Assembly (NCBI GenBank): GCA_900768705.1
Contig: CAAGEB010000188.1
Coordinates: 1-15,414, forward strand
Reading direction: 5' to 3'
Source of the DNA: Oscillospiraceae bacterium
GTDB taxonomy: Bacteria > Bacillota > Clostridia > Oscillospirales > Ruminococcaceae
Length of the DNA: 15,414 nucleotides
Both the position numbers and the translations under genes were made by a program. The notes under the pieces are model-generated. The model did not search any database. It worked only from the letters and a program-made list of their open reading frames with translations, and was not told the origin of the DNA. Of the stretch, positions 6,641 through 14,159 are shown piece by piece (the first letter of the stretch is position 1; each line of letters opens with the position of its first letter).

Positions 6641-8608
6641 ATGGATAAATTTGAGCTTCATTCCGAATACAAACCCACCGGAGACCAGCCCCAGGCTATC
6701 TCAGCCCTTACCGAAGGCGTGCTGCGAGGAGATAAGGAACAAACCCTTCTTGGCGTTACCGGCTCGGGAAAAACCTTCACTATGGCAAATATTATCGCCA
6801 ATGTAAACAAGCCAACCCTTGTGCTTGCTCATAACAAAACCCTTGCGGCACAGCTCTGCTCCGAATTCAGGGAATTTTTCCCGAACAACGCTGTGGAGTT
6901 TTTCGTCAGCTATTACGATTACTACCAGCCGGAAGCATATATTCCCTCCACCGACGCCTACATTGAAAAAGACAGTGCGGTAAACGATGATATTGACCGT
7001 ATGCGCCACTCCGCAACCGTTTCCCTGTCGGAGCGGAGAGATGTTATCGTGGTTTCCAGTGTATCCTGTATTTACTCTCTGGGAAGTCCGGAGGAATACC
7101 GTGCAAATACCCTCTCACTTCGCAAAGGACAGGAAATTTCCCGTGAAGAAGTTATTGCAAAGCTGGTGGATATGCAGTATGAACGCAATGAGCTGAGCTT
7201 TACACGGAACAAATTTCGGGTAAAGGGAGATACTCTGGAAATATATCCCGCAGGAAGCACCAACGAAAGCGCAGTCCGTGTGGAATTTTTCGGTGATGAA
7301 ATAGACAGAATCACAGAATTTGAGGTTGTTTCGGGAAATGCAAAGAGAGAACTGCTGTTTGAAATGATTTTCCCCGCTTCTCATTATATTGTGGGAAGAG
7401 ATAAAAAAGAAGAGGCTCTTGCCGAACTGGAAAAAGAACTGGAGGAAAGAATAAAGTTTTTCAAGGATAACAATAAGCTTATCGAAGCGCAGCGGATTGA
7501 ACAGAGAACCAGATACGACATTGAAATGCTTCGTGAAATAGGAATGTGCAAAGGCGTGGAAAACTACTCAAGAGTGCTTGCCCGCCGTCCGCCGGGAAGC
7601 ACACCGATTACGCTTCTCGACCACTTCCCCAAGGATTTTCTGCTGATGGTGGACGAGAGCCATGTAACCCTTCCTCAGGTACGGGGAATGTTCGGCGGAG
7701 ATCTGGCACGAAAGAAAAATCTGGTGGATTACGGCTTCAGACTTCCCTGCGCCTATGACAACCGCCCGCTGAATTTTGACGAATTTTACAGTAAAATCAA
7801 TCAGGCTATATTCGTTTCCGCCACTCCCGGGGACTTTGAGAGAGAACATTCCACACAGATTGCGGAACAGATTATAAGACCTACCGGTCTGCTGGATCCC
7901 GAGGTTATTGTAAAGCCCACCGAAGGACAGATTGAGGATCTGATTTCCGAAATAAATACCCGCACTGCAAAAAAACAGCGGGTTCTTGTTACCACTCTTA
8001 CCAAAAAAATGGCAGAGGATCTTACCGACTATCTGGACAAGGCGGGAATTAAGGTCCGCTATATGCACCACGACATTGATACTATTGAGCGTATGGAAAT
8101 TATCAGAGATCTGCGTTCGGGAGAGTTTGATGTACTGGTGGGAATTAACCTGCTCCGTGAAGGTCTGGATATTCCGGAAGTATCATTAGTTGCCATACTC
8201 GACGCAGATAAGGAGGGCTTCCTCCGTTCGGAAACCTCTCTGGTGCAAACCATAGGCCGTGCCGCCCGAAATGCGGAGGGTACCGTAATAATGTATGCGG
8301 ATTTTGTTACCCACTCAATGGAGCTTGCAATAACCGAAACCCTGCGCCGCCGTGAAATTCAGCAGCAATACAACAGGGAACATGGAATCGTTCCGAAAAC
8401 AATTATCAAAGAGGTACGGGATGTTCCCGAAATTTCACGAAAGACCGATGGTAAAAAACTGAAAAAATCAGATATAAAGAAGCTCACCAGAAGTCAGCGT
8501 GAACAGCTGATTTCAAGATATACGGCAGAAATGAAAAAAGCTGCAAAGCTTCTGGATTTTGAACACGCCGCATACCTGCGTGATAAAATCAAAGAACTTC
8601 AGGATTGA
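6641..8608 (+). CDS. uvrB: Excinuclease ABC subunit B
   Basis: UvrB is the helicase-like subunit of nucleotide excision repair. It receives damaged DNA from UvrA, verifies the lesion with its beta-hairpin and recruits UvrC. The 655-residue length is normal. Visible are the Walker A motif GVTGSGKT (38-45), the beta-hairpin region beginning YYDYYQPEAYIPSTDAYIEK (91-110), the Walker B DESH motif in LLMVDESHVTLPQVRGM, the FVSATPGDFE motif, the LREGLDIPEV block, QTIGRAARN, and a C-terminal UVR motif (LLDFEHAAYLRDKIKEL) that contacts UvrC. An in-frame TTG at 6617 lacks a ribosome site; ATG at 6641 has AAAGGG six to seven bases before it and fits the family N-terminus. uvrA follows after 28 bases. 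The strong promoter suggests steady expression. Confidence 0.98.
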   Translation: MDKFELHSEYKPTGDQPQAISALTEGVLRGDKEQTLLGVTGSGKTFTMANIIANVNKPTLVLAHNKTLAAQLCSEFREFFPNNAVEFFVSYYDYYQPEAYIPSTDAYIEKDSAVNDDIDRMRHSATVSLSERRDVIVVSSVSCIYSLGSPEEYRANTLSLRKGQEISREEVIAKLVDMQYERNELSFTRNKFRVKGDTLEIYPAGSTNESAVRVEFFGDEIDRITEFEVVSGNAKRELLFEMIFPASHYIVGRDKKEEALAELEKELEERIKFFKDNNKLIEAQRIEQRTRYDIEMLREIGMCKGVENYSRVLARRPPGSTPITLLDHFPKDFLLMVDESHVTLPQVRGMFGGDLARKKNLVDYGFRLPCAYDNRPLNFDEFYSKINQAIFVSATPGDFEREHSTQIAEQIIRPTGLLDPEVIVKPTEGQIEDLISEINTRTAKKQRVLVTTLTKKMAEDLTDYLDKAGIKVRYMHHDIDTIERMEIIRDLRSGEFDVLVGINLLREGLDIPEVSLVAILDADKEGFLRSETSLVQTIGRAARNAEGTVIMYADFVTHSMELAITETLRRREIQQQYNREHGIVPKTIIKEVRDVPEISRKTDGKKLKKSDIKKLTRSQREQLISRYTAEMKKAAKLLDFEHAAYLRDKIKELQD

Positions 8609-8636
8609 AAATAAAACAATAGAAAGGATATAAATA

Positions 8637-11480
8637 TTGGCTAACGATAAAATTATAATCAAAGGTGCCCGTGAACACAATCTAAACAACATTGATTTGA
8701 CAATTCCCCGTGACAAGCTGGTGGTATTCACGGGAGTATCCGGCTCCGGAAAATCTTCCCTTGCATTTGATACCATATTTGCCGACGGTCAGCGGCGGTA
8801 TATGGAAAGTCTTTCTTCCTATGCCAGACAATTTCTGGGACAGATGGAAAAGCCCGATGTAGATAGCATTGAAGGACTTTCCCCCGCAATTTCCATTGAC
8901 CAGAAAACCACCTCACGCAATCCCCGTTCCACAGTGGGTACAGTTACGGAAATCTATGACTATCTGAGACTTATGTATGCAAGAGTGGGTATCCCCCACT
9001 GCCCTGTCTGCGGACGGGAAATCAGACAGCAAACTGTGGATGAAATTGTTGACAAGGTTCTGGAGCTTCCGGAAAAGACTAAATTTCAAGTGCTGGCACC
9101 TGTGGTAAGAGGAAGAAAGGGCGAACACAAAAAGGAATTTGAAGCGGCAAGAAAATCCGGATTTGCAAGAGTTCGTGTAGATGGGATTGCATACGATCTA
9201 TCGGAGAAAATCACCCTTGAAAAGAACAACAAGCATTCAATTGAAATTATCGTGGACAGACTTGTAATAAAAGACGGCATAAAATCCCGTCTTTCCGAGA
9301 GCATTGAAACGGCAGGTTCGCTGACAGGCGGATTGGTTTATATTGATGTTATCGGTGAAAACGGCTCACCCGACAAAGAGCTGCATTTTTCTCAGAGCTA
9401 CTCTTGCCCGGAACACGGAGTTTCAATAGACGATCTGGTACCGAGAATGTTTTCCTTCAACAACCCCTACGGAGCCTGCCCCGAATGTACCGGTCTGGGA
9501 TGCTACCGCCGCATTGATCCCGCATTGATCATTCCCAATATGGATTTGTCAATAAAGGACGGTGCAATCAAAGGCTACGGCTGGACTTACAATGAAGGTT
9601 CCTATGCGGCGATGTATTTTGACGCAGTTGCCGAAAAAAACGGCTTTTCCGTGGAACAACCTCTTTCCGAGCTTCCTAAGAAGGCAATCGACGAGCTTCT
9701 TTACGGTACAAAAGGCGAGAAAATTCTTGTCAGACGCCCGAGAAGTCAGGGCGGAGGTCAATACTACACCGAATTTGAAGGTGTAGCAAACAATCTTCAG
9801 CGTCGTTACAACGAATCCAACGGTCCTTACGCAAAGGAAGCTCTGGAGGATTTTATGAGCGACGCAGTTTGCCCGAAATGTCACGGTGAACGGCTTAACA
9901 ATCTGGCTTTATCGGTTACGGTAGGTGGACTGAACATAAGCGACTTCTGCAAAATGTCCGTAACGAATGCGCTGGATTTCATTGAAAACCTCACCCTTTC
10001 AAAGCACGATATGATGATTGCAGGGCAAATTCTCAAGGAAATTAAAGCTCGGTTGGGATTTCTCCGCAGCGTGGGATTGGAATATCTTACGCTTTCCCGT
10101 ACTGCCGGAACCCTTTCCGGCGGAGAAAGTCAGAGAATACGCCTTGCTACTCAGATAGGCAGTGCGCTTACCGGTGTTCTCTACATTCTGGACGAACCCA
10201 GTATAGGTCTGCATCAACGGGATAACGACAAGCTTATCGCCACTCTGAAAAATCTTCGCGATCTCGGCAATACTCTTATTGTGGTTGAACACGACGAGGA
10301 TACTATGAGAGCGGCTGACTGGATTGTGGATATCGGTCCCAAAGCGGGTGTAAACGGCGGAAATGTGGTTTACAGCGGCGATGTGAAAGGCATTATGAAA
10401 TGCAGGGAATCTGTTACGGGTCAGTATCTGAGCGGTAAAAAGAAAATAGATATACCGAAAAAACGCCGTCCTGCAACGGATAAAATTCTTCGTGTTATCG
10501 GTGCGGAGGAAAATAACCTCAAAAAAATAGATGTGGACATTCCACTGGGGATATTCACCTGCGTTACAGGTGTTTCGGGCAGCGGAAAAAGCTCGCTTGT
10601 CAACGAAATAATCTATAAAAATCTGTTCGGAAAACTGAATAAAGGCAGAGTTCGTCCCGGAAAATTCCATGATATGCAGGGTCTGGAGCATCTGGATAAG
10701 GTGATAATGATAGACCAATCCCCCATAGGCAGAACTCCCCGCTCCAATCCCGCAACCTATACCGGTGTATTTTCCGATATCAGAGAATTATTTGCTCAGA
10801 CAAATGACGCAAAAATCCGTGGGTTTTCTGCGGGAAGGTTTTCCTTCAATGTAAAAGGAGGCCGCTGTGAAGCTTGCGAAGGCGACGGTATTATCAAAAT
10901 CGAAATGCACTTCCTCCCGGATATTTTTGTTCCCTGCGAAGTCTGCGGAGGACAGCGTTATAACCGTGAAACACTGGAAGTTAAATACAAAGGAAAAAGC
11001 ATATATGATGTGCTGGAAATGACTGTTTCGGAGGGCGTGGAATTTTTCGCCAATATTCCCCGTATATACAACAAGCTTAAAACCCTTGACGAGGTGGGTC
11101 TGGGCTATATCAAAATCGGTCAGTCTTCTACTACCCTTTCCGGTGGAGAAGCTCAGCGTATTAAGCTGGCAGCGGAATTGTCAAAACGCTCCACGGGAAA
11201 AACAATCTATATTCTGGACGAGCCTACCACAGGTCTTCATACAGCCGATGTAAAAAAACTCATAGATATTCTCCAGAGGCTTACCGACAACGGAAACACG
11301 GTTCTTGTGATAGAGCACAATCTGGATGTTATCAAAACCGCCGATTACATTATCGATATGGGTCCGGAAGGCGGCGATAAAGGAGGCACGGTCATTGCAA
11401 CGGGCACTCCCGAGGAGGTTGCAAAAAGCCCTATCTCATACACGGGACAATATCTGAAGCGAATTATTGACGCGAATTAA
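8637..11480 (+). CDS. uvrA: Excinuclease ABC subunit A
   Basis: UvrA is the ABC-type ATPase dimer that finds bulky DNA lesions and loads UvrB. The 947 residues match the usual length. ATPase I: Walker A GVSGSGKS (33-40) and signature LSGGESQR near 492, then ILDEPSIGLHQRD. ATPase II: GVSGSGKS (645-652), signature LSGGEAQR near 834, then ILDEPTTGLH. Zinc modules: CPVC (122-125), an insertion-domain finger with C257/H260 and C281/C284, and CEAC...CEVC in the second half (from about 743). The second ligand of the insertion-domain finger is histidine (CPEHG) instead of the common cysteine. The start is TTG with AGAAAGGAT eight bases upstream; no in-frame ATG gives the conserved N-terminus (KIIIKGAREHNL). 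It is cotranscribed with uvrB. Confidence 0.98.
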   Translation: MANDKIIIKGAREHNLNNIDLTIPRDKLVVFTGVSGSGKSSLAFDTIFADGQRRYMESLSSYARQFLGQMEKPDVDSIEGLSPAISIDQKTTSRNPRSTVGTVTEIYDYLRLMYARVGIPHCPVCGREIRQQTVDEIVDKVLELPEKTKFQVLAPVVRGRKGEHKKEFEAARKSGFARVRVDGIAYDLSEKITLEKNNKHSIEIIVDRLVIKDGIKSRLSESIETAGSLTGGLVYIDVIGENGSPDKELHFSQSYSCPEHGVSIDDLVPRMFSFNNPYGACPECTGLGCYRRIDPALIIPNMDLSIKDGAIKGYGWTYNEGSYAAMYFDAVAEKNGFSVEQPLSELPKKAIDELLYGTKGEKILVRRPRSQGGGQYYTEFEGVANNLQRRYNESNGPYAKEALEDFMSDAVCPKCHGERLNNLALSVTVGGLNISDFCKMSVTNALDFIENLTLSKHDMMIAGQILKEIKARLGFLRSVGLEYLTLSRTAGTLSGGESQRIRLATQIGSALTGVLYILDEPSIGLHQRDNDKLIATLKNLRDLGNTLIVVEHDEDTMRAADWIVDIGPKAGVNGGNVVYSGDVKGIMKCRESVTGQYLSGKKKIDIPKKRRPATDKILRVIGAEENNLKKIDVDIPLGIFTCVTGVSGSGKSSLVNEIIYKNLFGKLNKGRVRPGKFHDMQGLEHLDKVIMIDQSPIGRTPRSNPATYTGVFSDIRELFAQTNDAKIRGFSAGRFSFNVKGGRCEACEGDGIIKIEMHFLPDIFVPCEVCGGQRYNRETLEVKYKGKSIYDVLEMTVSEGVEFFANIPRIYNKLKTLDEVGLGYIKIGQSSTTLSGGEAQRIKLAAELSKRSTGKTIYILDEPTTGLHTADVKKLIDILQRLTDNGNTVLVIEHNLDVIKTADYIIDMGPEGGDKGGTVIATGTPEEVAKSPISYTGQYLKRIIDAN

Positions 11481-11490
11481 GAAAAAACTG

Positions 11491-11519
11491 TTGACATCGA
11501 TTGATTGATGTGATATAAT
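11491..11519 (+). promoter_or_regulatory. Perfect consensus promoter for mscL, with an inverted repeat in the spacer
   Basis: TTGACA (11491-11496) and TATAAT (11514-11519) are 17 bases apart. ACATC (11494-11498) and GATGT (11507-11511) form an inverted repeat that overlaps the -35 box and fills the spacer, a position where a bound repressor would block RNA polymerase. The mscL ATG follows at 11556, preceded by AAAGGAAG. Confidence 0.85.
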
Positions 11520-11555
11520 TTCAGTGTATTTTTTAATGAAAGGAAGTTTTTACAA

Positions 11556-12017
11556 ATGAAGAAGTTTCTGGAGGAATTCAAGGCGTTTGCCCTCAAGGGA
11601 AATGTTATGAGTATGGCAGTCGGTGTTATCATCGGCGGTGCTTTTCAGACTATCGTAACATCTCTTACCGAGAATTTTATCAAGCCGCTGATTGCGGTAT
11701 TCACAGGCGGCGTTAAAACCGACGAGGCGGGAAATCCCCAGTTTGTCGGCGGTTCGTTCTCAATTAACGGTGTTGAATTCAACTACGGCGCATTCCTGTC
11801 GGCTGTAATCAATTTCCTGATTATGGCTCTTATTCTCTTCCTGCTTATCAAAGGAATGAATAAGCTTATGTCTATCGGAAAGAAGAAAGAGGAGGAAAAG
11901 CCTGCTCCTCCCGAGCCTACAAAGGAAGAAGTTCTCCTTACCGAAATCCGTGATCTGCTGAAAAAGAACGCCGGCGAGCTTACCGACGCCGACGCTGAAA
12001 AAGAGACCAATACATAA
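11556..12017 (+). CDS. mscL: Large-conductance mechanosensitive channel
   Basis: MscL forms a membrane pore that opens under membrane tension and releases solutes during osmotic down-shock. The 153-residue length is typical. The N-terminal amphipathic helix MKKFLEEFKAFALKGN is followed by TM1 (about 17-45, with the VMSMAVGVIIGGAFQTIV glycine-rich gate), a periplasmic-side loop (about 50-77), TM2 (about 78-100, LSAVINFLIMALILFLLIKGMN) and a charged linker leading to the cytoplasmic helix PTKEEVLLTEIRDLLKK (121-137) that forms the C-terminal bundle. The ribosome site AAAGGAAG lies nine bases before the ATG. Its stop codon shares one base with the start of the acetyltransferase gene. Confidence 0.97.
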   Translation: MKKFLEEFKAFALKGNVMSMAVGVIIGGAFQTIVTSLTENFIKPLIAVFTGGVKTDEAGNPQFVGGSFSINGVEFNYGAFLSAVINFLIMALILFLLIKGMNKLMSIGKKKEEEKPAPPEPTKEEVLLTEIRDLLKKNAGELTDADAEKETNT

Positions 12018-12448
12018 TGATACGGGAAATCCAAGACGGGGATTATCAGCAGCTGATGGAGCTGTATCTTCATCTTCACGAAAATACAGTCCCTCCCTTT
12101 GACACGGCAGAAAGCGTATGGAAACATATTCTCTCCGACAAGAACTATCATATAATCGTTGCCGAAGAGGACGGAAAACTGGTTTCCAGCTGCACCTGTA
12201 TAATTATTCCTAATCTGACTCACGGTCCACGACCCTACGCATGGGTTGAAAATGTTGTAACCCACTCGGATTACCGTGGCAGGGGTCTGGCAACCAAGTG
12301 TCTCGATTATGCAAAGGAGCTTGCCCTGCGGGAAAACTGCTATCGACTGGTTCTGATGACAGGCTCCAAGCTGGAATCCACGCTTAATTTCTATGAGCGG
12401 GCAGGTTATAACCGCACGGATAAAACAGGGTTTATTCAATGGCTGTGA
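12017..12448 (+). CDS. GNAT family N-acetyltransferase
   Basis: A 143-residue single-domain acetyltransferase using acetyl-CoA; the substrate cannot be told from the sequence. Motif A is clear: the beta-4 strand WVENVVTH followed by the pyrophosphate loop YRGRGLATK (residues 86-94). The C-terminal motif B region NFYERAGYNRTDKTGFI is also typical. The ATG overlaps the mscL stop (TAATG), so it is translated as a coupled second gene of the mscL transcript. The protein resembles the cytosolic small-molecule or protein acetyltransferases with an LMELYLHLH N-terminal helix. A link to osmotic stress is only suggested by the neighbour. Confidence 0.92.
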   Translation: MIREIQDGDYQQLMELYLHLHENTVPPFDTAESVWKHILSDKNYHIIVAEEDGKLVSSCTCIIIPNLTHGPRPYAWVENVVTHSDYRGRGLATKCLDYAKELALRENCYRLVLMTGSKLESTLNFYERAGYNRTDKTGFIQWL

Positions 12449-12507
12449 CTGATTTCCGGGAAGCTTTATCGTAGTTTATCGGCTGCTGCCATTACCGAAT
12501 TGCTTAG

Positions 12508-12547
12508 AAACCGCTTCTGTACCATTTGTCAGAAGCGGTTTTTGTTT
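12508..12547 (+). terminator. Strong intrinsic terminator after the mscL-GNAT operon
   Basis: A perfect 12-bp stem, AAACCGCTTCTG (12508-12519) with CAGAAGCGGTTT (12530-12541), around a ten-base loop, followed by TTTGTTTT. It lies 60 bases after the acetyltransferase stop codon. Confidence 0.92.
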
Positions 12548-12555
12548 TGCGAATA

Positions 12556-12589
12556 AAAAAATTCCCGGCTTCATTAATGAAACCGGGAA
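12556..12589 (-). terminator. Intrinsic terminator for the minus-strand luxE/luxC-like operon
   Basis: TTCCCGG (12562-12568) pairs with CCGGGAA (12583-12589), and the inner bases 12570-12581 form a further palindrome after one mismatch. Read on the minus strand, a run of T follows the stem (the A run at 12555-12561 on the plus strand). The A run on the other side (12588-12594) makes it weak in the plus direction. It lies about 280 bases beyond the stop of the LuxC-like gene and back to back with the plus-strand terminator. Confidence 0.8.
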
Positions 12590-12594
12590 AAAAA

Positions 12595-12869
12595 TATATG
12601 ATGCGAAAAAAGGGAAGCAGATTAATAAATTCCTATACAGGAATAGACGGAAAAACTATGTAAAATGTTCTGCAACAAATACAAACGCAGGTTCATTTTT
12701 TCCGATCCATATATATGAAGTCAATTTCAGTCAAATTGTGAACATTTTTCTTGAAAAAAATTCATTTTCGTTGTTTAGCACAAAATCCAACATTGATATT
12801 TAGCAATTTTCACACATATATTGAAGCAATACCTCACACAGGTGTAGCCGTTAATTTTGCGGTAATTAC
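12595..12869. other. AT-rich non-coding stretch downstream of the LuxC-like gene
   Basis: No supported gene is seen on either strand; the longest frames are about 20 codons and lack ribosome sites. Small features are ATTCCT/AGGAAT around four bases (near 12635-12650), near-direct repeats GTCAATTT/GTCAAATT near 12721-12737, and ACCT/AGGT around CACAC near 12831-12843. If the only terminator for the minus-strand operon is at 12556-12589, this stretch is a long 3' untranslated region. Confidence 0.5.
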
Positions 12870-14159
12870 TTAAATCTGCAGGTTAATGATACGGGTATAG
12901 CGGCGCAGAGGGTATTCGCCGTCGTGGGCTTCCCCGTAGAAATATGCGGACATATCCGCAGCTCGAGTTACACGGGTTACGCCGCTCCGGCAGAGTGCTT
13001 CGGCAAGCACTGCCCTGTCACTTTCTGCACAGATTAACCCTGCGGTCTGCAAAAAACCCTTTGACTGACGCAGTACAGAAACTATATTTCTGCGAGGTAT
13101 TTTTTTGACGAGAACACTGCACAGCATAGGCGACAGTTCTGCTCCGCCTTCCCGTATTATAAGTCGGCATCCCCGTCCTTTATATTCATAGGGGTCGGGA
13201 GACTTTACACCGAGTATTTCTTCCAACTGCTCCGTATATCGGAGAACAGTACCCCTTGCCCGTATGTCGATTGCATTTTCCTTATGCCGTGCGGCGGCTT
13301 TCTCCAGCAGAGGAAGAAAAATCTCGCAGAACCGTCTCAGCTCATTTTCATCATCGGTGTCGATAAAAATAGTCTGACAGGAGCTGCACAGAAGCTGCTT
13401 TGTCGCTGCAATATGCTCCGCAAGTCCGCAAAGCTCATCTTCCATGCCGTCAAACCCAGAAATATAGCACAGCCCAAGTTTATGTCCCCATTCAATCAGC
13501 TTTGCTCCGACGGGTGCCAGTGTTCTTACTGCCTTTACCGCCGTTTCGCCGCCCCACACCGCTATTCCGTCAGCAAGTGCCGCCAGCCGCTGCATGGCAC
13601 GGATATCCGACGAGGGCGTATCGAACACATAGATAAAGTCTGCAAGTGCAGGCTCATAATCAATCAGTCGGGAGATAATTTTCAGCGAAACACCGTTATC
13701 TGCCGAGGGCAATTTAAGAATATTTACATTTCCCGTGAGAAGACCCTCTGCAACACTCATCGCAGGAAGTCCGTCCATATTTCCCGCAGCAATGTGAAAT
13801 ATCACCCCAAGCGGCAAAACGCTTATACTAATCGGCGGCGATACCCCATCGGGTGGAGCAGTCACGCCTTCGCAGGGATAACTGCCCAGTTCCCCAGCCA
13901 GCCTTTGTTCAAGGCTCTGACGGCTCAGCATGGCGTATGCAAGCTCTTTATAGCGTTCGGGGCTTTCAAGCTCAAGGGAGTAAATCAGGCTGTCAAACTC
14001 CCCCCTCATAATATCCGCACCCAGTTTTCCCAAGGCACTTATAACGGTTTCCGGGAGAAGCGTTTTTTCTGAAAGCGTTCTGCATATCCGACGATCAAGT
14101 TCGGCGATAAGTCTGTCCTGTTCATCGGTTTTAAAAATCTCTCCTCCGTAAAGTATCAC
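12870..14159 (-). CDS. LuxC-family acyl-CoA/acyl-protein reductase
   Basis: LuxC-type enzymes reduce an activated acyl group (acyl-CoA, or the acyl-LuxE thioester) to the aldehyde with NADPH, in the aldehyde dehydrogenase fold. The 429 residues show the family signature LPLGVIFHIAAGNMDGLPAMS (115-135), EGLLTGNVNILKLPSAD (138-154), a VWGGETAVKAVRTLAP region (201-216) and the catalytic-cysteine block KQLLCSSCQTIFID, where C258 corresponds to the cysteine of the ACSS motif. The frame is open to 14201, but GTG at 14159 is preferred: it overlaps the stop of the LuxE-like gene in a GTGA arrangement and has AGGAG seven bases before it. No luciferase or other lux gene is in the window, so a lux gene name is not applied. 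The natural substrate is unknown; a fatty acyl group is the default inference. Confidence 0.85.
   Translation of the reverse strand: MILYGGEIFKTDEQDRLIAELDRRICRTLSEKTLLPETVISALGKLGADIMRGEFDSLIYSLELESPERYKELAYAMLSRQSLEQRLAGELGSYPCEGVTAPPDGVSPPISISVLPLGVIFHIAAGNMDGLPAMSVAEGLLTGNVNILKLPSADNGVSLKIISRLIDYEPALADFIYVFDTPSSDIRAMQRLAALADGIAVWGGETAVKAVRTLAPVGAKLIEWGHKLGLCYISGFDGMEDELCGLAEHIAATKQLLCSSCQTIFIDTDDENELRRFCEIFLPLLEKAAARHKENAIDIRARGTVLRYTEQLEEILGVKSPDPYEYKGRGCRLIIREGGAELSPMLCSVLVKKIPRRNIVSVLRQSKGFLQTAGLICAESDRAVLAEALCRSGVTRVTRAADMSAYFYGEAHDGEYPLRRYTRIINLQI

Noticed and set aside
9999..10718. 239-codon minus-strand frame within uvrA
   Set aside because: Antisense shadow of a fully conserved UvrA region; no ribosome site or recognisable domain.
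13284..14072. 262-codon plus-strand frame opposite the LuxC-like gene
   Set aside because: Its protein is rich in Cys, Arg and His without any family pattern, typical of the antisense of a real gene; the minus-strand frame has clear LuxC motifs.
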